In this document: positions 1 through 5,426 of the stretch, one piece after another | How the letters are laid out: every line of letters begins with the position of its first letter | How positions within the stretch are numbered: position 1 is the first letter of the stretch | Assembly: GCA_030038715.1 (NCBI GenBank) | Contig: JASHSO010000203.1 | Coordinates: 1-7,670 of the forward strand | DNA from: Streptosporangiaceae bacterium | Lineage (GTDB): Bacteria; Actinomycetota; Actinomycetes; Streptosporangiales; Streptosporangiaceae | Length of the DNA: 7,670 nt | Direction of reading: 5' to 3' | The notes under the pieces: model-generated | The model's input: the letters and a program-made list of their open reading frames with translations, nothing else | Told to the model about the DNA's origin: nothing | The model's database searches: none | Translations under genes and position numbers: made by a program

Positions 1-4
1 GGCT

Positions 5-28
5 GAAGGCGGCCGGTGATGCGCCTTC
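5..28. terminator. Perfect 7-bp hairpin at the left edge
   Basis: GAAGGCG at 5-11 pairs perfectly with CGCCTTC at 22-28 around a 10-nt loop. No T-run follows on either strand. It could be the terminator of a gene outside the window, or, read on the - strand, a hairpin downstream of the short leader-like ORF at 68-106. The window cuts off the context, so neither reading can be preferred. Confidence 0.3.
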
Positions 29-67
29 CGAGGGCAAGCCGCGGTCAGCGCTTCACGCAGGCGGCGG

Positions 68-171
68 CTAGCTGACAGCCACCTCGCAAGTCCGACATCT
101 ATGCATTCTGTTGGACCACCTCCTTTCCTGCGTTAGCCCCGAACCTACGTCAGGTCAGCTCGCGCGGGCAA
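68..171 (-). promoter_or_regulatory. Candidate minus-strand promoter, strong RBS and 12-codon ORF
   Basis: Read on the - strand: TTGCCC (171-166), an 18-nt spacer, TAGGTT (147-142), then AAAGGAGGTGGTCC (126-113), which is close to the full complement of the 16S rRNA 3' tail. An ATG follows at 106-104 and opens a 12-codon frame, MHRCRTCEVAVS, ending in TAG at 70-68. The order and spacings suit a transcription unit with a 5' leader of about 30 nt. The peptide may be an upstream leader for a gene to the left of the window. It is too short to confirm from one sequence, and it has no run of a single amino acid as classical attenuators do. Confidence 0.3.
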
Positions 172-300
172 GCGTGTTAGGTGGCAGCGACCCACTCGCG
201 CGTCGGGCGCTGGCTACCCTCGTCAACCACGTCCGACGGGGGCCGCCTCCGGTGCCGTGCTGGCCGCTGGCTGGCAGGGCGTAGCAATGAAGGATTGCAG

Positions 301-340
301 GTTATCAACTGCCCGAATGAGAGTTGATAACTATATCAAC
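301..340. repeat. Triple TATCAAC half-site, candidate operator of fic
   Basis: The heptamer TATCAAC occurs three times: forward at 303-309, inverted at 323-329 and forward at 334-340. The first two lie inside a perfect 10-bp inverted repeat (301-310 with 322-331, 11-nt spacer). The second and third form a tighter palindrome, GTTGATA-N4-TATCAAC, at 323-340. Site centres are 20 and 11 bp apart, roughly two turns and one turn of helix, so a dimeric protein could meet them on one face. The central copy contains the -35 hexamer of the fic promoter, so binding would be expected to repress. The winged helix at the end of Fic itself is one candidate for the ligand. Confidence 0.55.
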
Positions 341-352
341 CACAGTTACTAT
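324..352 (+). promoter_or_regulatory. SigA-type promoter of fic
   Basis: TTGATA (324-329), a 17-nt spacer and TACTAT (347-352) match the housekeeping consensus TTGACA-N17-TATAAT at nine of twelve positions, which is strong for a high-G+C actinobacterium. Transcription should start near 358-360, giving a leader of about 30 nt before the preferred fic start. The -35 box lies inside the inverted repeats of the candidate operator. Confidence 0.6.
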
Positions 353-375
353 CTATCATGATGCTAGTTAACTAT

Positions 376-379
376 GGAG
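376..379 (+). promoter_or_regulatory. Ribosome binding site that sets the fic start
   Basis: GGAG lies 8 nt before the ATG at 388. The ATGs at 358 and 361 have no purine-rich site before them; 358 would have to be read from a leaderless transcript and 361 is out of frame. This favours 388 as the main start. Confidence 0.55.
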
Positions 380-387
380 TTACCGGC

Positions 388-1530
388 ATGTTGTTCACAG
401 CACCAGCCCTTGATGACCGAGAGCTTGAGGTTCTGGCCGGCATCGAGGCTATGAAGCGCAGCCTGCGCAATCAGTTGTTCGAGCCGCGGCGCTGGATCGG
501 GTCACTGCGGCGGCTGTCTATCGCTCGCGCCATCCAGGGCTCGAACAGCATCGAGGGGTTCGACGCCAACCTTGAGGACGCCGCGGCCATCGCTGTCGGC
601 GAGGAGCCCTTGACTGCTGACCAGGAAACGCGTCTGGCGCTCATGGGCTACCGCGATGCAATGACCTTCGTCATCCAGGTTGCCGACGACGGCGAGTTTC
701 GCTACAGCTCAGAGGCGCTTAAGTCGATGCACTTCATGATGACGAGCTACGACCTGAAGAATCGCCCCGGGCGCTGGCGCACCGGATCCGTTTATGTCTT
801 CAACGAGGAGACTGAGCAGATCGTCTACGAGGGAGCGGACATCGACCTTGTGCCTGCGCTGATGGCCGAGCTATCGGACACCCTCAACGGCCCGTGCGAC
901 AATCGCATCATCCAGGCTGCGATGGCGCACCTGAACCTAGCAATGATTCACCCGTTCCGCGACGGTAACGGCCGGATGGCCAGGTGCCTGCAGAGCCTCG
1001 TTCTCGCCAGGGGCGGAGTCCTGACCCCGGTCTTCATGAGCATCGAGGAATACCTCGGGCGAAACACTCAGCACTACTACGACGTGCTGGGCGAAGTGGG
1101 CCGCGGATCGTGGCATCCGGAGAACGACGCACGGCCCTGGGTCCGGTTTACCCTCACTGCGCACCTGCGGCAGGCCCGGACCATGCTCCGGCGCGTGCGG
1201 GAGACCGAACGACTCTGGCGAGACATCGACCGGCTTCGCCTGCGAGCCGTCCTGCCCGAGCGCGTGATGTCAGTCCTCTTCGATGCGGCCTCGGGCCTCC
1301 GGGTCCGTAACGCGACCTACCGAGCCGGCCTTGAGGACATGGGCGAGGATGCCATCACCGAACAGACAGCCTCCCGCGACCTGCAGAAGCTCGTCCAGGC
1401 CGGGCTGCTACGGCCAGTAGGCGAAAAGCGGGCCAGGTTCTACGCCGGCAGCACCCAGTTGATGCAACTCAGGCGCGACATTGTTTCGTCCCGTGACCCG
1501 CGGGATGAATCCGACCCGTTCACTCAGTGA
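388..1530 (+). CDS. Fic-family protein AMP-transferase with C-terminal winged helix
   Basis: Fic enzymes transfer AMP from ATP to hydroxyl side chains of target proteins. The canonical motif HPFRDGNGRMAR is at residues 188-199 (catalytic His188), followed by ENDARPWVRF at about 245-254. SNSIEG at 52-57 fits the (S/T)xxxE(G/N) inhibitory motif; its place before the Fic core makes this a class II, self-inhibited Fic, with the Glu expected to obstruct ATP binding. Residues of about 287-355 read as a winged helix (TASRDLQKLVQAGLL), giving the layout Fic_N, Fic, wHTH. I chose ATG 388 (380 aa) because GGAG at 376-379 lies 8 nt upstream; an in-frame ATG at 358 would add 10 residues and start almost at the predicted transcription start. 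No separate antitoxin gene is adjacent, which fits built-in inhibition. The targets are unknown; autoregulation through the wHTH is inference. Confidence 0.93.
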   Translation: MLFTAPALDDRELEVLAGIEAMKRSLRNQLFEPRRWIGSLRRLSIARAIQGSNSIEGFDANLEDAAAIAVGEEPLTADQETRLALMGYRDAMTFVIQVADDGEFRYSSEALKSMHFMMTSYDLKNRPGRWRTGSVYVFNEETEQIVYEGADIDLVPALMAELSDTLNGPCDNRIIQAAMAHLNLAMIHPFRDGNGRMARCLQSLVLARGGVLTPVFMSIEEYLGRNTQHYYDVLGEVGRGSWHPENDARPWVRFTLTAHLRQARTMLRRVRETERLWRDIDRLRLRAVLPERVMSVLFDAASGLRVRNATYRAGLEDMGEDAITEQTASRDLQKLVQAGLLRPVGEKRARFYAGSTQLMQLRRDIVSSRDPRDESDPFTQ

Positions 1531-1539
1531 CGCGGGTCG
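1512..1539 (+). terminator. Hairpin over the fic stop codon
   Basis: CGACCCG (1512-1518) pairs with CGGGTCG (1533-1539). Inside it TCAC (1520-1523) pairs with GTGA (1527-1530) around a 3-nt loop, so the fic stop codon TGA lies in the stem. No T-tract follows, as is common in actinobacteria. A second stem overlaps its downstream end: CGCCGG at 1538-1543 with CCGGCG at 1552-1557. It probably separates fic from nur, but without a T-tract this is only a candidate. Confidence 0.4.
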
Positions 1540-1681
1540 CCGGGCGCATCACCGGCGCTACGGCGCCACGCGTGCAGCACTGGCACCGATGACGCGTCGC
1601 ACCACCACCTAGGTCACATTCGAGGGGGAGATCCGCCGAGCGCGCAGTCTGTTCAATGCAGGTCAAACGTCCGGAGCTACA

Positions 1682-1687
1682 TAGAAT
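1682..1687 (+). promoter_or_regulatory. -10 element for a leaderless nur transcript
   Basis: TAGAAT, one mismatch from the consensus, ends 7 nt before the A of the nur ATG, so the transcript would begin at or next to the start codon. No Shine-Dalgarno-like run precedes the ATG. I see no good -35 hexamer at 16-18 nt. Confidence 0.5.
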
Positions 1688-1693
1688 CTGGCT

Positions 1694-2143
1694 ATGTCGC
1701 AGGCGTGGGATGTCAGGCTGCGGGAAAGCGGCTATCGGGTCACCCCGCAGCGCCAGCTGGTTCTGGAGGCCGTGTCCAGGCTGGAGCACGCGACTCCCGA
1801 GGAGATCTTCGCCGACGTCAGGCAGACCGCACGCGGCGTCAACGTGTCCACTGTGTACCGCACCCTCGAGCTGCTCGAGCAGCTAGGGCTTGTCACGCAC
1901 ACGCACCTCACCCACGGTGCCCCGAGCTATCACCTGGCGGCCGAAGCCGAGCACGTGCACTTGGTCTGCCGTCAGTGCGAGCGTGTCACCCAGGTCGAGC
2001 AGGCCGACGTTTCGCCGCTCGTGGCGGCCCTGGAGCAGGCGCACGGCTTCAAGACCGACGTCGGGCACCTGACCGTGTTCGGACTGTGTGCAAAGTGCCG
2101 GGCGGAACTCGGTTCCGCGCAAGCACATAACCTGCAGTCATGA
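1694..2143 (+). CDS. nur: Fur-family metalloregulator, Nur (nickel uptake regulator) type
   Basis: A 149-aa DNA-binding repressor of the Fur family, usual length. The N-terminal winged helix includes RVTPQR (15-20) and the recognition-helix segment VNVSTVYRTLELL (49-61). Structural zinc ligands are the pairs C92/C95 and C132/C135. As I recall it, Streptomyces coelicolor Nur binds nickel through His70, His72 and His126, and a second metal through His33, His86, His88 and His90. This protein has His69, His71, His125, His32, His87 and His89 at those positions minus one, with Ala85 replacing one M-site histidine. The full nickel site, and the ygfZ gene next door (also beside nur in Streptomyces as I recall), favour Nur over Zur or FurA. 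Nur represses nickel uptake and an iron superoxide dismutase. The gene is probably leaderless and overlaps ygfZ by ATGA. Fur family is near certain; the Nur call is strong inference. Confidence 0.9.
   Translation: MSQAWDVRLRESGYRVTPQRQLVLEAVSRLEHATPEEIFADVRQTARGVNVSTVYRTLELLEQLGLVTHTHLTHGAPSYHLAAEAEHVHLVCRQCERVTQVEQADVSPLVAALEQAHGFKTDVGHLTVFGLCAKCRAELGSAQAHNLQS
2128..2133 (+). promoter_or_regulatory. -10-like element inside nur, before ygfZ
   Basis: TAACCT ends 7 nt before the A of the ygfZ ATG, the same distance as at nur and proC. It lies in the last codons of nur, so ygfZ could be made from its own leaderless mRNA as well as by coupling to nur. No convincing -35 is seen. Confidence 0.35.
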
Positions 2144-3174
2144 ACAGTCCATTGCTGACCGTGGCAGGCGCCGTGCCGGCCGGCGGCCCGGATGCTGGCG
2201 TCGCAGCGCACTACGGTGACCCGTTTGGCGAGCAACGTGCACTGGTTGGCACCTGGGGAGTGGTGGACCAGTCGCATCGCGGCGTGCTCCGGATTACCGG
2301 CGCTGACCGGCTGAGCTGGCTGCATAGCCTCACCACCCAGCACCTGGAGCAGCTGCCGGCCGGCGCCAGCGGCGAGGCGCTGGTGCTCAGCCCGCAGGGG
2401 CACGTCGAGCACCACCTCACCCTCACCGACGGCGGCGAAGCCACCTGGGTGCACGTCGAGCCGGGTACTGCCGAGCGGCTGGCCGACTTCCTGACCTCGA
2501 TGAAGTTCATGCTGCGGGTGGATGTCGAGGACGTCTCCGCCGAGTGCGCAGTCCTGACCGTGCTCGGACCGGGCCGACCGGCCGGCCCGGTCGACGGCGG
2601 CATCAGGCTCGACACCAGCCGAGGAACGGACCTGATAGTCCGGCGTGCGGCGCTGACCGAGCGAGTCCACGCACTGCGGTCGGAAGGCGCCGCGCTCGCC
2701 GGAACGTGGGCATTCGAAGCACTCCGAATCGCGGCTGGCCGACCGCGGCTCGGCCTCGATACTGATCACCGCACCATCCCGCACGAAGTCGGCTGGATCG
2801 AGACCGCCGTGCACCTGAACAAGGGTTGCTACCGGGGTCAGGAGACCGTCGCCCGGGTGCATAATCTCGGCCACCCGCCACGCCGGCTGGTGTTGCTGCA
2901 CCTGGACGGGAGCGAGGACAGGCTGCCTGACCACGCTGACCCGGTACGGCTGGACGGCGTCGACGTGGGCGCCGTCGGCTCGGCCGGGCGGCACTACGAG
3001 CTCGGCCCCATCGCCCTCGCGCTGATAAAGCGGACCACTCCGGTGGCTGCGACCCTTCAAGCGGGCGGCATCGCCGCCGCACAGGAGGTTCTGGTGCAGC
3101 CTGACGTCGGTGCTAACGTCAAGATCCAGCTCAACCGCCAGCGAGCCGGCCTGACTGGGCGTTCTCGCAGCTAA
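2140..3174 (+). CDS. ygfZ: YgfZ/GcvT-like folate-binding protein, Fe-S cluster maintenance
   Basis: A member of the COG0354 family (relatives of the glycine-cleavage T protein that do not act as aminomethyltransferases). In E. coli YgfZ binds tetrahydrofolate and supports repair or assembly of Fe-S clusters, for example in MiaB. The family signature with its invariant Cys is present as NKGCYRGQETVAR (227-239, Cys230). Upstream are a GcvT-like N-terminal stretch with VDQSHRGVLRITGADRLSWL (42-61) and a second conserved block at 191-219. Length is 344 aa, normal for actinobacterial members. The ATG overlaps the nur stop (ATGA), so translational coupling is likely; no Shine-Dalgarno site is visible. 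The last 20 or so residues are basic and look unconserved. The family call is secure; the cellular role is carried over from E. coli. Confidence 0.92.
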   Translation: MNSPLLTVAGAVPAGGPDAGVAAHYGDPFGEQRALVGTWGVVDQSHRGVLRITGADRLSWLHSLTTQHLEQLPAGASGEALVLSPQGHVEHHLTLTDGGEATWVHVEPGTAERLADFLTSMKFMLRVDVEDVSAECAVLTVLGPGRPAGPVDGGIRLDTSRGTDLIVRRAALTERVHALRSEGAALAGTWAFEALRIAAGRPRLGLDTDHRTIPHEVGWIETAVHLNKGCYRGQETVARVHNLGHPPRRLVLLHLDGSEDRLPDHADPVRLDGVDVGAVGSAGRHYELGPIALALIKRTTPVAATLQAGGIAAAQEVLVQPDVGANVKIQLNRQRAGLTGRSRS

Positions 3175-3283
3175 CGGTTGCTCGCAGCCGATGCCCGTGC
3201 GGTCCGGCCCGTCGCCAGCTCGAAACCCAGACGGCTGGCTGCCGCTCGGGTAACCTTGGCCGGCAGCGGACAACGACGTCGCT

Positions 3284-3288
3284 GGAGG
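3284..3288 (+). promoter_or_regulatory. Ribosome binding site that sets the proline dehydrogenase start
   Basis: GGAGG lies 9 nt before a GTG at 3298. The family's conserved sequence begins right after this GTG, while an in-frame TTG at 3178 would add 40 arginine-rich, unconserved residues. A TAACCT hexamer at 3251-3256 could be the -10 box, giving a leader of about 35 nt. Confidence 0.6.
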
Positions 3289-3297
3289 TCACCGGAC

Positions 3298-4233
3298 GTG
3301 CTGCGGCAAGCCCTCCTGGCCCTGTCGGCCAGCCAACGAGCCCGCGACCTAATCGTGGCGGCGCCCTATACCCGCGACGTGGTGGCCAGGTTCGTCGCCG
3401 GAGAAACCGCGGATGACGCCATCGCCGTCACCCGGCGCCTCATCGATGCTGGCTTGCTGGTCAGCATCGACTTCCTCGGCGAGGACACCACCGATCCAGA
3501 CCAGGCAGCCATCGTCGCGCAGGAGTACGTGCTGCTGCTGTCCCGGTTGGCGGAAGCTGGCCTGGCGGCAGACGGCCGGGCCGAGGTGTCAGTGAAGCCG
3601 ACCGCGGTCGGTCTTGGGCTTGCTGATCATGGCGACAAGACCGCTGCAGAGAACATTGCCAGGATCGCCGCGGCGGCGCGGAACGCCGGCACGACGGTGA
3701 CCGTGGACATGGAGGAAGACTCCTGGGTGGAGGCGACGCTGCGGCTAGTGCGGCAGTTGCGCGGCGACTTCCCCGACCTGGGCTGCGTGATCCAGTCCTA
3801 CCTGCGCAGGAGCCCCGACGACTGCCGTGAGCTGGCGGCCGCGGGGTCGCGGGTCAGGCTGTGCAAGGGCGCCTACCGGGCACCGGCCGGGATCGGTCTC
3901 GCCAGCCGCGTCGAGGTGGACCTGAACTACGCCAGGTGCATGCGGCTCCTGCTGGAGGGCGCCGGCTACCCCATGCTGGCGACCCATGACCCGCGGCTCA
4001 TCGGCATTGCAACGGCCAAGGCCGACCTGGTCGGTCGCGACGACGACAGCTTCGAGTATCAGATGCTCTACGGGATCAGGCCCGCTGAGCAAGCGCGGCT
4101 CGCCGGCGAGGGCGCACAGGTCCGCGTCTACCTGCCCTACGGCAGCGACTGGTACGGCTACCTGGTGCGGCGGTTGGCAGAGCGACCGGCCAACTTGGCT
4201 TTCTTCCTTCGCGCGCTGAGTTCGCGCTGGTAG
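3298..4233 (+). CDS. Proline dehydrogenase, monofunctional
   Basis: An FAD enzyme that oxidises L-proline to pyrroline-5-carboxylate (P5C) and passes electrons to the quinone pool; first step of proline catabolism. From GTG 3298 it is 311 aa, the size of stand-alone actinobacterial enzymes, with no P5C dehydrogenase domain. TIM-barrel family blocks follow in order: SVKPTAVGL (98-106), VTVDMEED (134-141), QSYLRR (166-171), RLCKGAYR (187-194), LATHDPRL (227-234), FEYQMLYG (252-259) and PYGSDW (280-285). The proline-binding signature YxxRRxxExxxN is complete at 288-299. One small oddity: after KGAY many relatives have a Glu two residues on, whereas this protein has Ala (YRAP). It is followed 41 nt later by proC, which catalyses the opposite conversion. 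No P5C dehydrogenase gene is in view, so the second catabolic enzyme must be elsewhere. Confidence 0.94.
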   Translation: MLRQALLALSASQRARDLIVAAPYTRDVVARFVAGETADDAIAVTRRLIDAGLLVSIDFLGEDTTDPDQAAIVAQEYVLLLSRLAEAGLAADGRAEVSVKPTAVGLGLADHGDKTAAENIARIAAAARNAGTTVTVDMEEDSWVEATLRLVRQLRGDFPDLGCVIQSYLRRSPDDCRELAAAGSRVRLCKGAYRAPAGIGLASRVEVDLNYARCMRLLLEGAGYPMLATHDPRLIGIATAKADLVGRDDDSFEYQMLYGIRPAEQARLAGEGAQVRVYLPYGSDWYGYLVRRLAERPANLAFFLRALSSRW

Positions 4234-4251
4234 CCGCCCCGTTGTGGGCGG
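4234..4251 (+). terminator. GC hairpin between proline dehydrogenase and proC
   Basis: CCGCCC (4234-4239) pairs perfectly with GGGCGG (4246-4251) around a 6-nt loop, directly after the proline dehydrogenase stop codon. No T-tract follows. It also covers the only -35-like hexamer for proC, so it may end the upstream transcript, tune proC expression, or both. Confidence 0.45.
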
Positions 4252-4268
4252 ACTCATCTCGATAAGCT
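4242..4268 (+). promoter_or_regulatory. Candidate promoter of proC, leaderless
   Basis: TAAGCT (4263-4268) ends 7 nt before the A of the proC ATG, so a transcript from it would start at the start codon. TTGTGG (4242-4247) is a possible -35 with a short 15-nt spacer. The -10 is more believable than the -35. Confidence 0.45.
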
Positions 4269-4274
4269 GCCAGG

Positions 4275-5072
4275 ATGATCGCGATTCTTGGTGCCGGGAA
4301 GATGGGTGAAGCGCTGATCTCTGGCCTGCTGCGGGCGGGCGTGGTGTCGCCGGGCGAGATCGTCGCGGCCGTGCGCCGTGACGAGCGGGGAAAGCAACTG
4401 CAAGACGCCTACGGGATTGACGTGATGACGGCCGCCGAGGCGACAGCCGCCGCACAAACCCTGGTGATCACCGTGAAGCCGCAGGACATGGGTGCGCTGC
4501 TTGAGGAGATCGCTGAATCGGTCGCGCCGGGAACACTGGTCATCTCGGTCGCGGCCGGCATCACGACGGCGTTCATCGAGCGGAGGCTGAACGGCGGCGT
4601 TCCGGTGATCCGCGTGATGTCTAACACGCCGGTGCTGGTTGACGAGGCGATGAGCGTCATATCCGCCGGCCCGCACGCGACAGAGGAGCACCTGCGCTTG
4701 GCGGAGCACCTGCTGCGGCCGGTGGGCAAGGTGCTGCGGATACCCGAGTCCCAGCAGGACGCGGCGACGGCGCTGTCCGGCAGCGGACCTGCCTACGTGT
4801 ATTTCCTAGTGGAGGCGATGGTGGACGCGGGCATCCTGCTTGGCATGCCGCGGGGAAACGCGCTGGAGATGGTCAAGCAGGCCGTCTACGGCGCGGCCAC
4901 CATGCTCCGCGACTCCGGCGAGCACCCGGTGCTGCTGAGGGAGGCAGTAACCTCGCCAGGCGGCACGACGATCAACGCGATCAGGGAGCTGGAGAGGCAC
5001 GGCGTGCGGGCAGCCATCCTGGCTGCCATCGAGGCGGCGAGGGATCGCGGCCGCGAACTGGGCGCCGGGTAG
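4275..5072 (+). CDS. proC: Pyrroline-5-carboxylate reductase
   Basis: Reduces P5C to L-proline with NAD(P)H, the last step of proline synthesis, in the cytosol as an oligomer. The N-terminal Rossmann fold begins at once with ILGAGKMGEAL (4-14). Further family blocks are VISVAAGI (89-96), VMSNTPVLVDEAMS (115-128) and LSGSGPAYVYFLVEAMVDAG (167-186). The P5CR signature is at 221-235 (LREAVTSPGGTTINA), in the dimerisation domain. At 265 aa it is full length. The ATG at 4275 puts the glycine-rich loop at its normal distance from the N-terminus; there is no Shine-Dalgarno site, and a -10-like hexamer suggests leaderless expression. Downstream come the HTH and bS22 genes, the same neighbours as M. 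tuberculosis Rv0500 (Rv0500A, Rv0500B). Confidence 0.96.
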   Translation: MIAILGAGKMGEALISGLLRAGVVSPGEIVAAVRRDERGKQLQDAYGIDVMTAAEATAAAQTLVITVKPQDMGALLEEIAESVAPGTLVISVAAGITTAFIERRLNGGVPVIRVMSNTPVLVDEAMSVISAGPHATEEHLRLAEHLLRPVGKVLRIPESQQDAATALSGSGPAYVYFLVEAMVDAGILLGMPRGNALEMVKQAVYGAATMLRDSGEHPVLLREAVTSPGGTTINAIRELERHGVRAAILAAIEAARDRGRELGAG

Positions 5073-5090
5073 CCAGTCCACGCGCACCAT

Positions 5091-5111
5091 GGCCGGAGCC
5101 GTGACCCGGCC
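5091..5111 (+). terminator. Hairpin downstream of proC
   Basis: GGCCGG (5091-5096) pairs with CCGGCC (5106-5111) around a 9-nt loop, 18 nt after the proC stop. A longer-range 7-bp repeat (5064-5070 with 5104-5110) partly competes with it. There is no T-tract, so it is a candidate only. Confidence 0.4.
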
Positions 5112-5329
5112 GCGCCGGAAATGGCGCCTGCTCCGACGCCGTATTCCAGCTTGGCGATGGCACCCAGGCTGGTGCTGGCGTAGTGAAATGTCATGATCTT
5201 TACCGTTGGCTGCGTGCAATAGCGTTCGCCGTCGGCGGACACCATTTCTCCCGCGGCGATGTGCCTGCTGAGGCCATGGTTTGCGGTGGCTGGCGGGTAG
5301 AACGCCGAATTGGCCGGTCTCGCGGAGGC

Positions 5330-5357
5330 TTGCCCTTTCCCATACAGGAATTACGCT
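5330..5357 (+). promoter_or_regulatory. Candidate promoter of the HTH gene
   Basis: TTGCCC (5330-5335), a 16-nt spacer and TACGCT (5352-5357) give a plausible housekeeping promoter with a leader of about 60 nt. The run CATACAGG followed 3 nt later by TACGCTG resembles a stretch upstream of bS22 (5723-5737), so the two genes may share promoter features. Confidence 0.45.
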
Positions 5358-5426
5358 GGAGACGGGCGTGACTGATGCGCCAGATCTCGTTAGGCGTGCC
5401 AGCTCGGTCGGAAGAGGGCTCTACCA

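Larger units (their letters stand above)
1..300. other. Left-edge region without a convincing gene
   Basis: No frame on either strand gives a recognisable protein here. On the + strand one frame is open from the left edge to a TAG at 69-71 and could be the last 22 codons of a gene outside the window, but the residues are low-complexity and match nothing I know. On the - strand there is a promoter-like pair, a strong ribosome binding site and a 12-codon ORF, listed separately. Base composition is as G+C-rich as the genes up to about 285, then becomes AT-rich at the start of the fic control region. Confidence 0.5.
5073..5426. other. 354-bp intergenic region between proC and the HTH gene
   Basis: No gene can be supported here. 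Near the left end is a GC hairpin that may terminate proC. Near the right end are a promoter candidate and the ribosome binding site of the HTH gene. Between them is a 35-codon frame (5089-5196) rich in Trp and Arg that has no ribosome binding site and partly overlaps the hairpin; I do not call it a gene. The middle part (5200-5320) shows nothing I recognise. Confidence 0.5.

Noticed and set aside
3..71. Possible C-terminal end of a plus-strand gene entering from the left edge
   Set aside because: Only 22 unremarkable codons are visible, so it cannot be told from chance open frame.
1972..3273. Long minus-strand open frame of 433 codons across the end of nur and all of ygfZ
   Set aside because: It is antisense to two well-supported genes, its translation resembles no family and is of low-complexity composition, as expected for high-G+C antisense frames.
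3178..3297. N-terminal extension of proline dehydrogenase from a TTG start
   Set aside because: The 40 added residues are unconserved and arginine-rich, while GTG 3298 has a good GGAGG site and fits the family's start.
5089..5196. 35-codon plus-strand frame rich in Trp and Arg between proC and the HTH gene
   Set aside because: It has no ribosome binding site, overlaps a hairpin and has no recognised homologue; the composition can arise from random high-G+C sequence.
4886..5245. 119-codon minus-strand frame crossing the end of proC
   Set aside because: Over half of it is antisense to proC, and the intergenic part has no ribosome binding site or recognisable motif.
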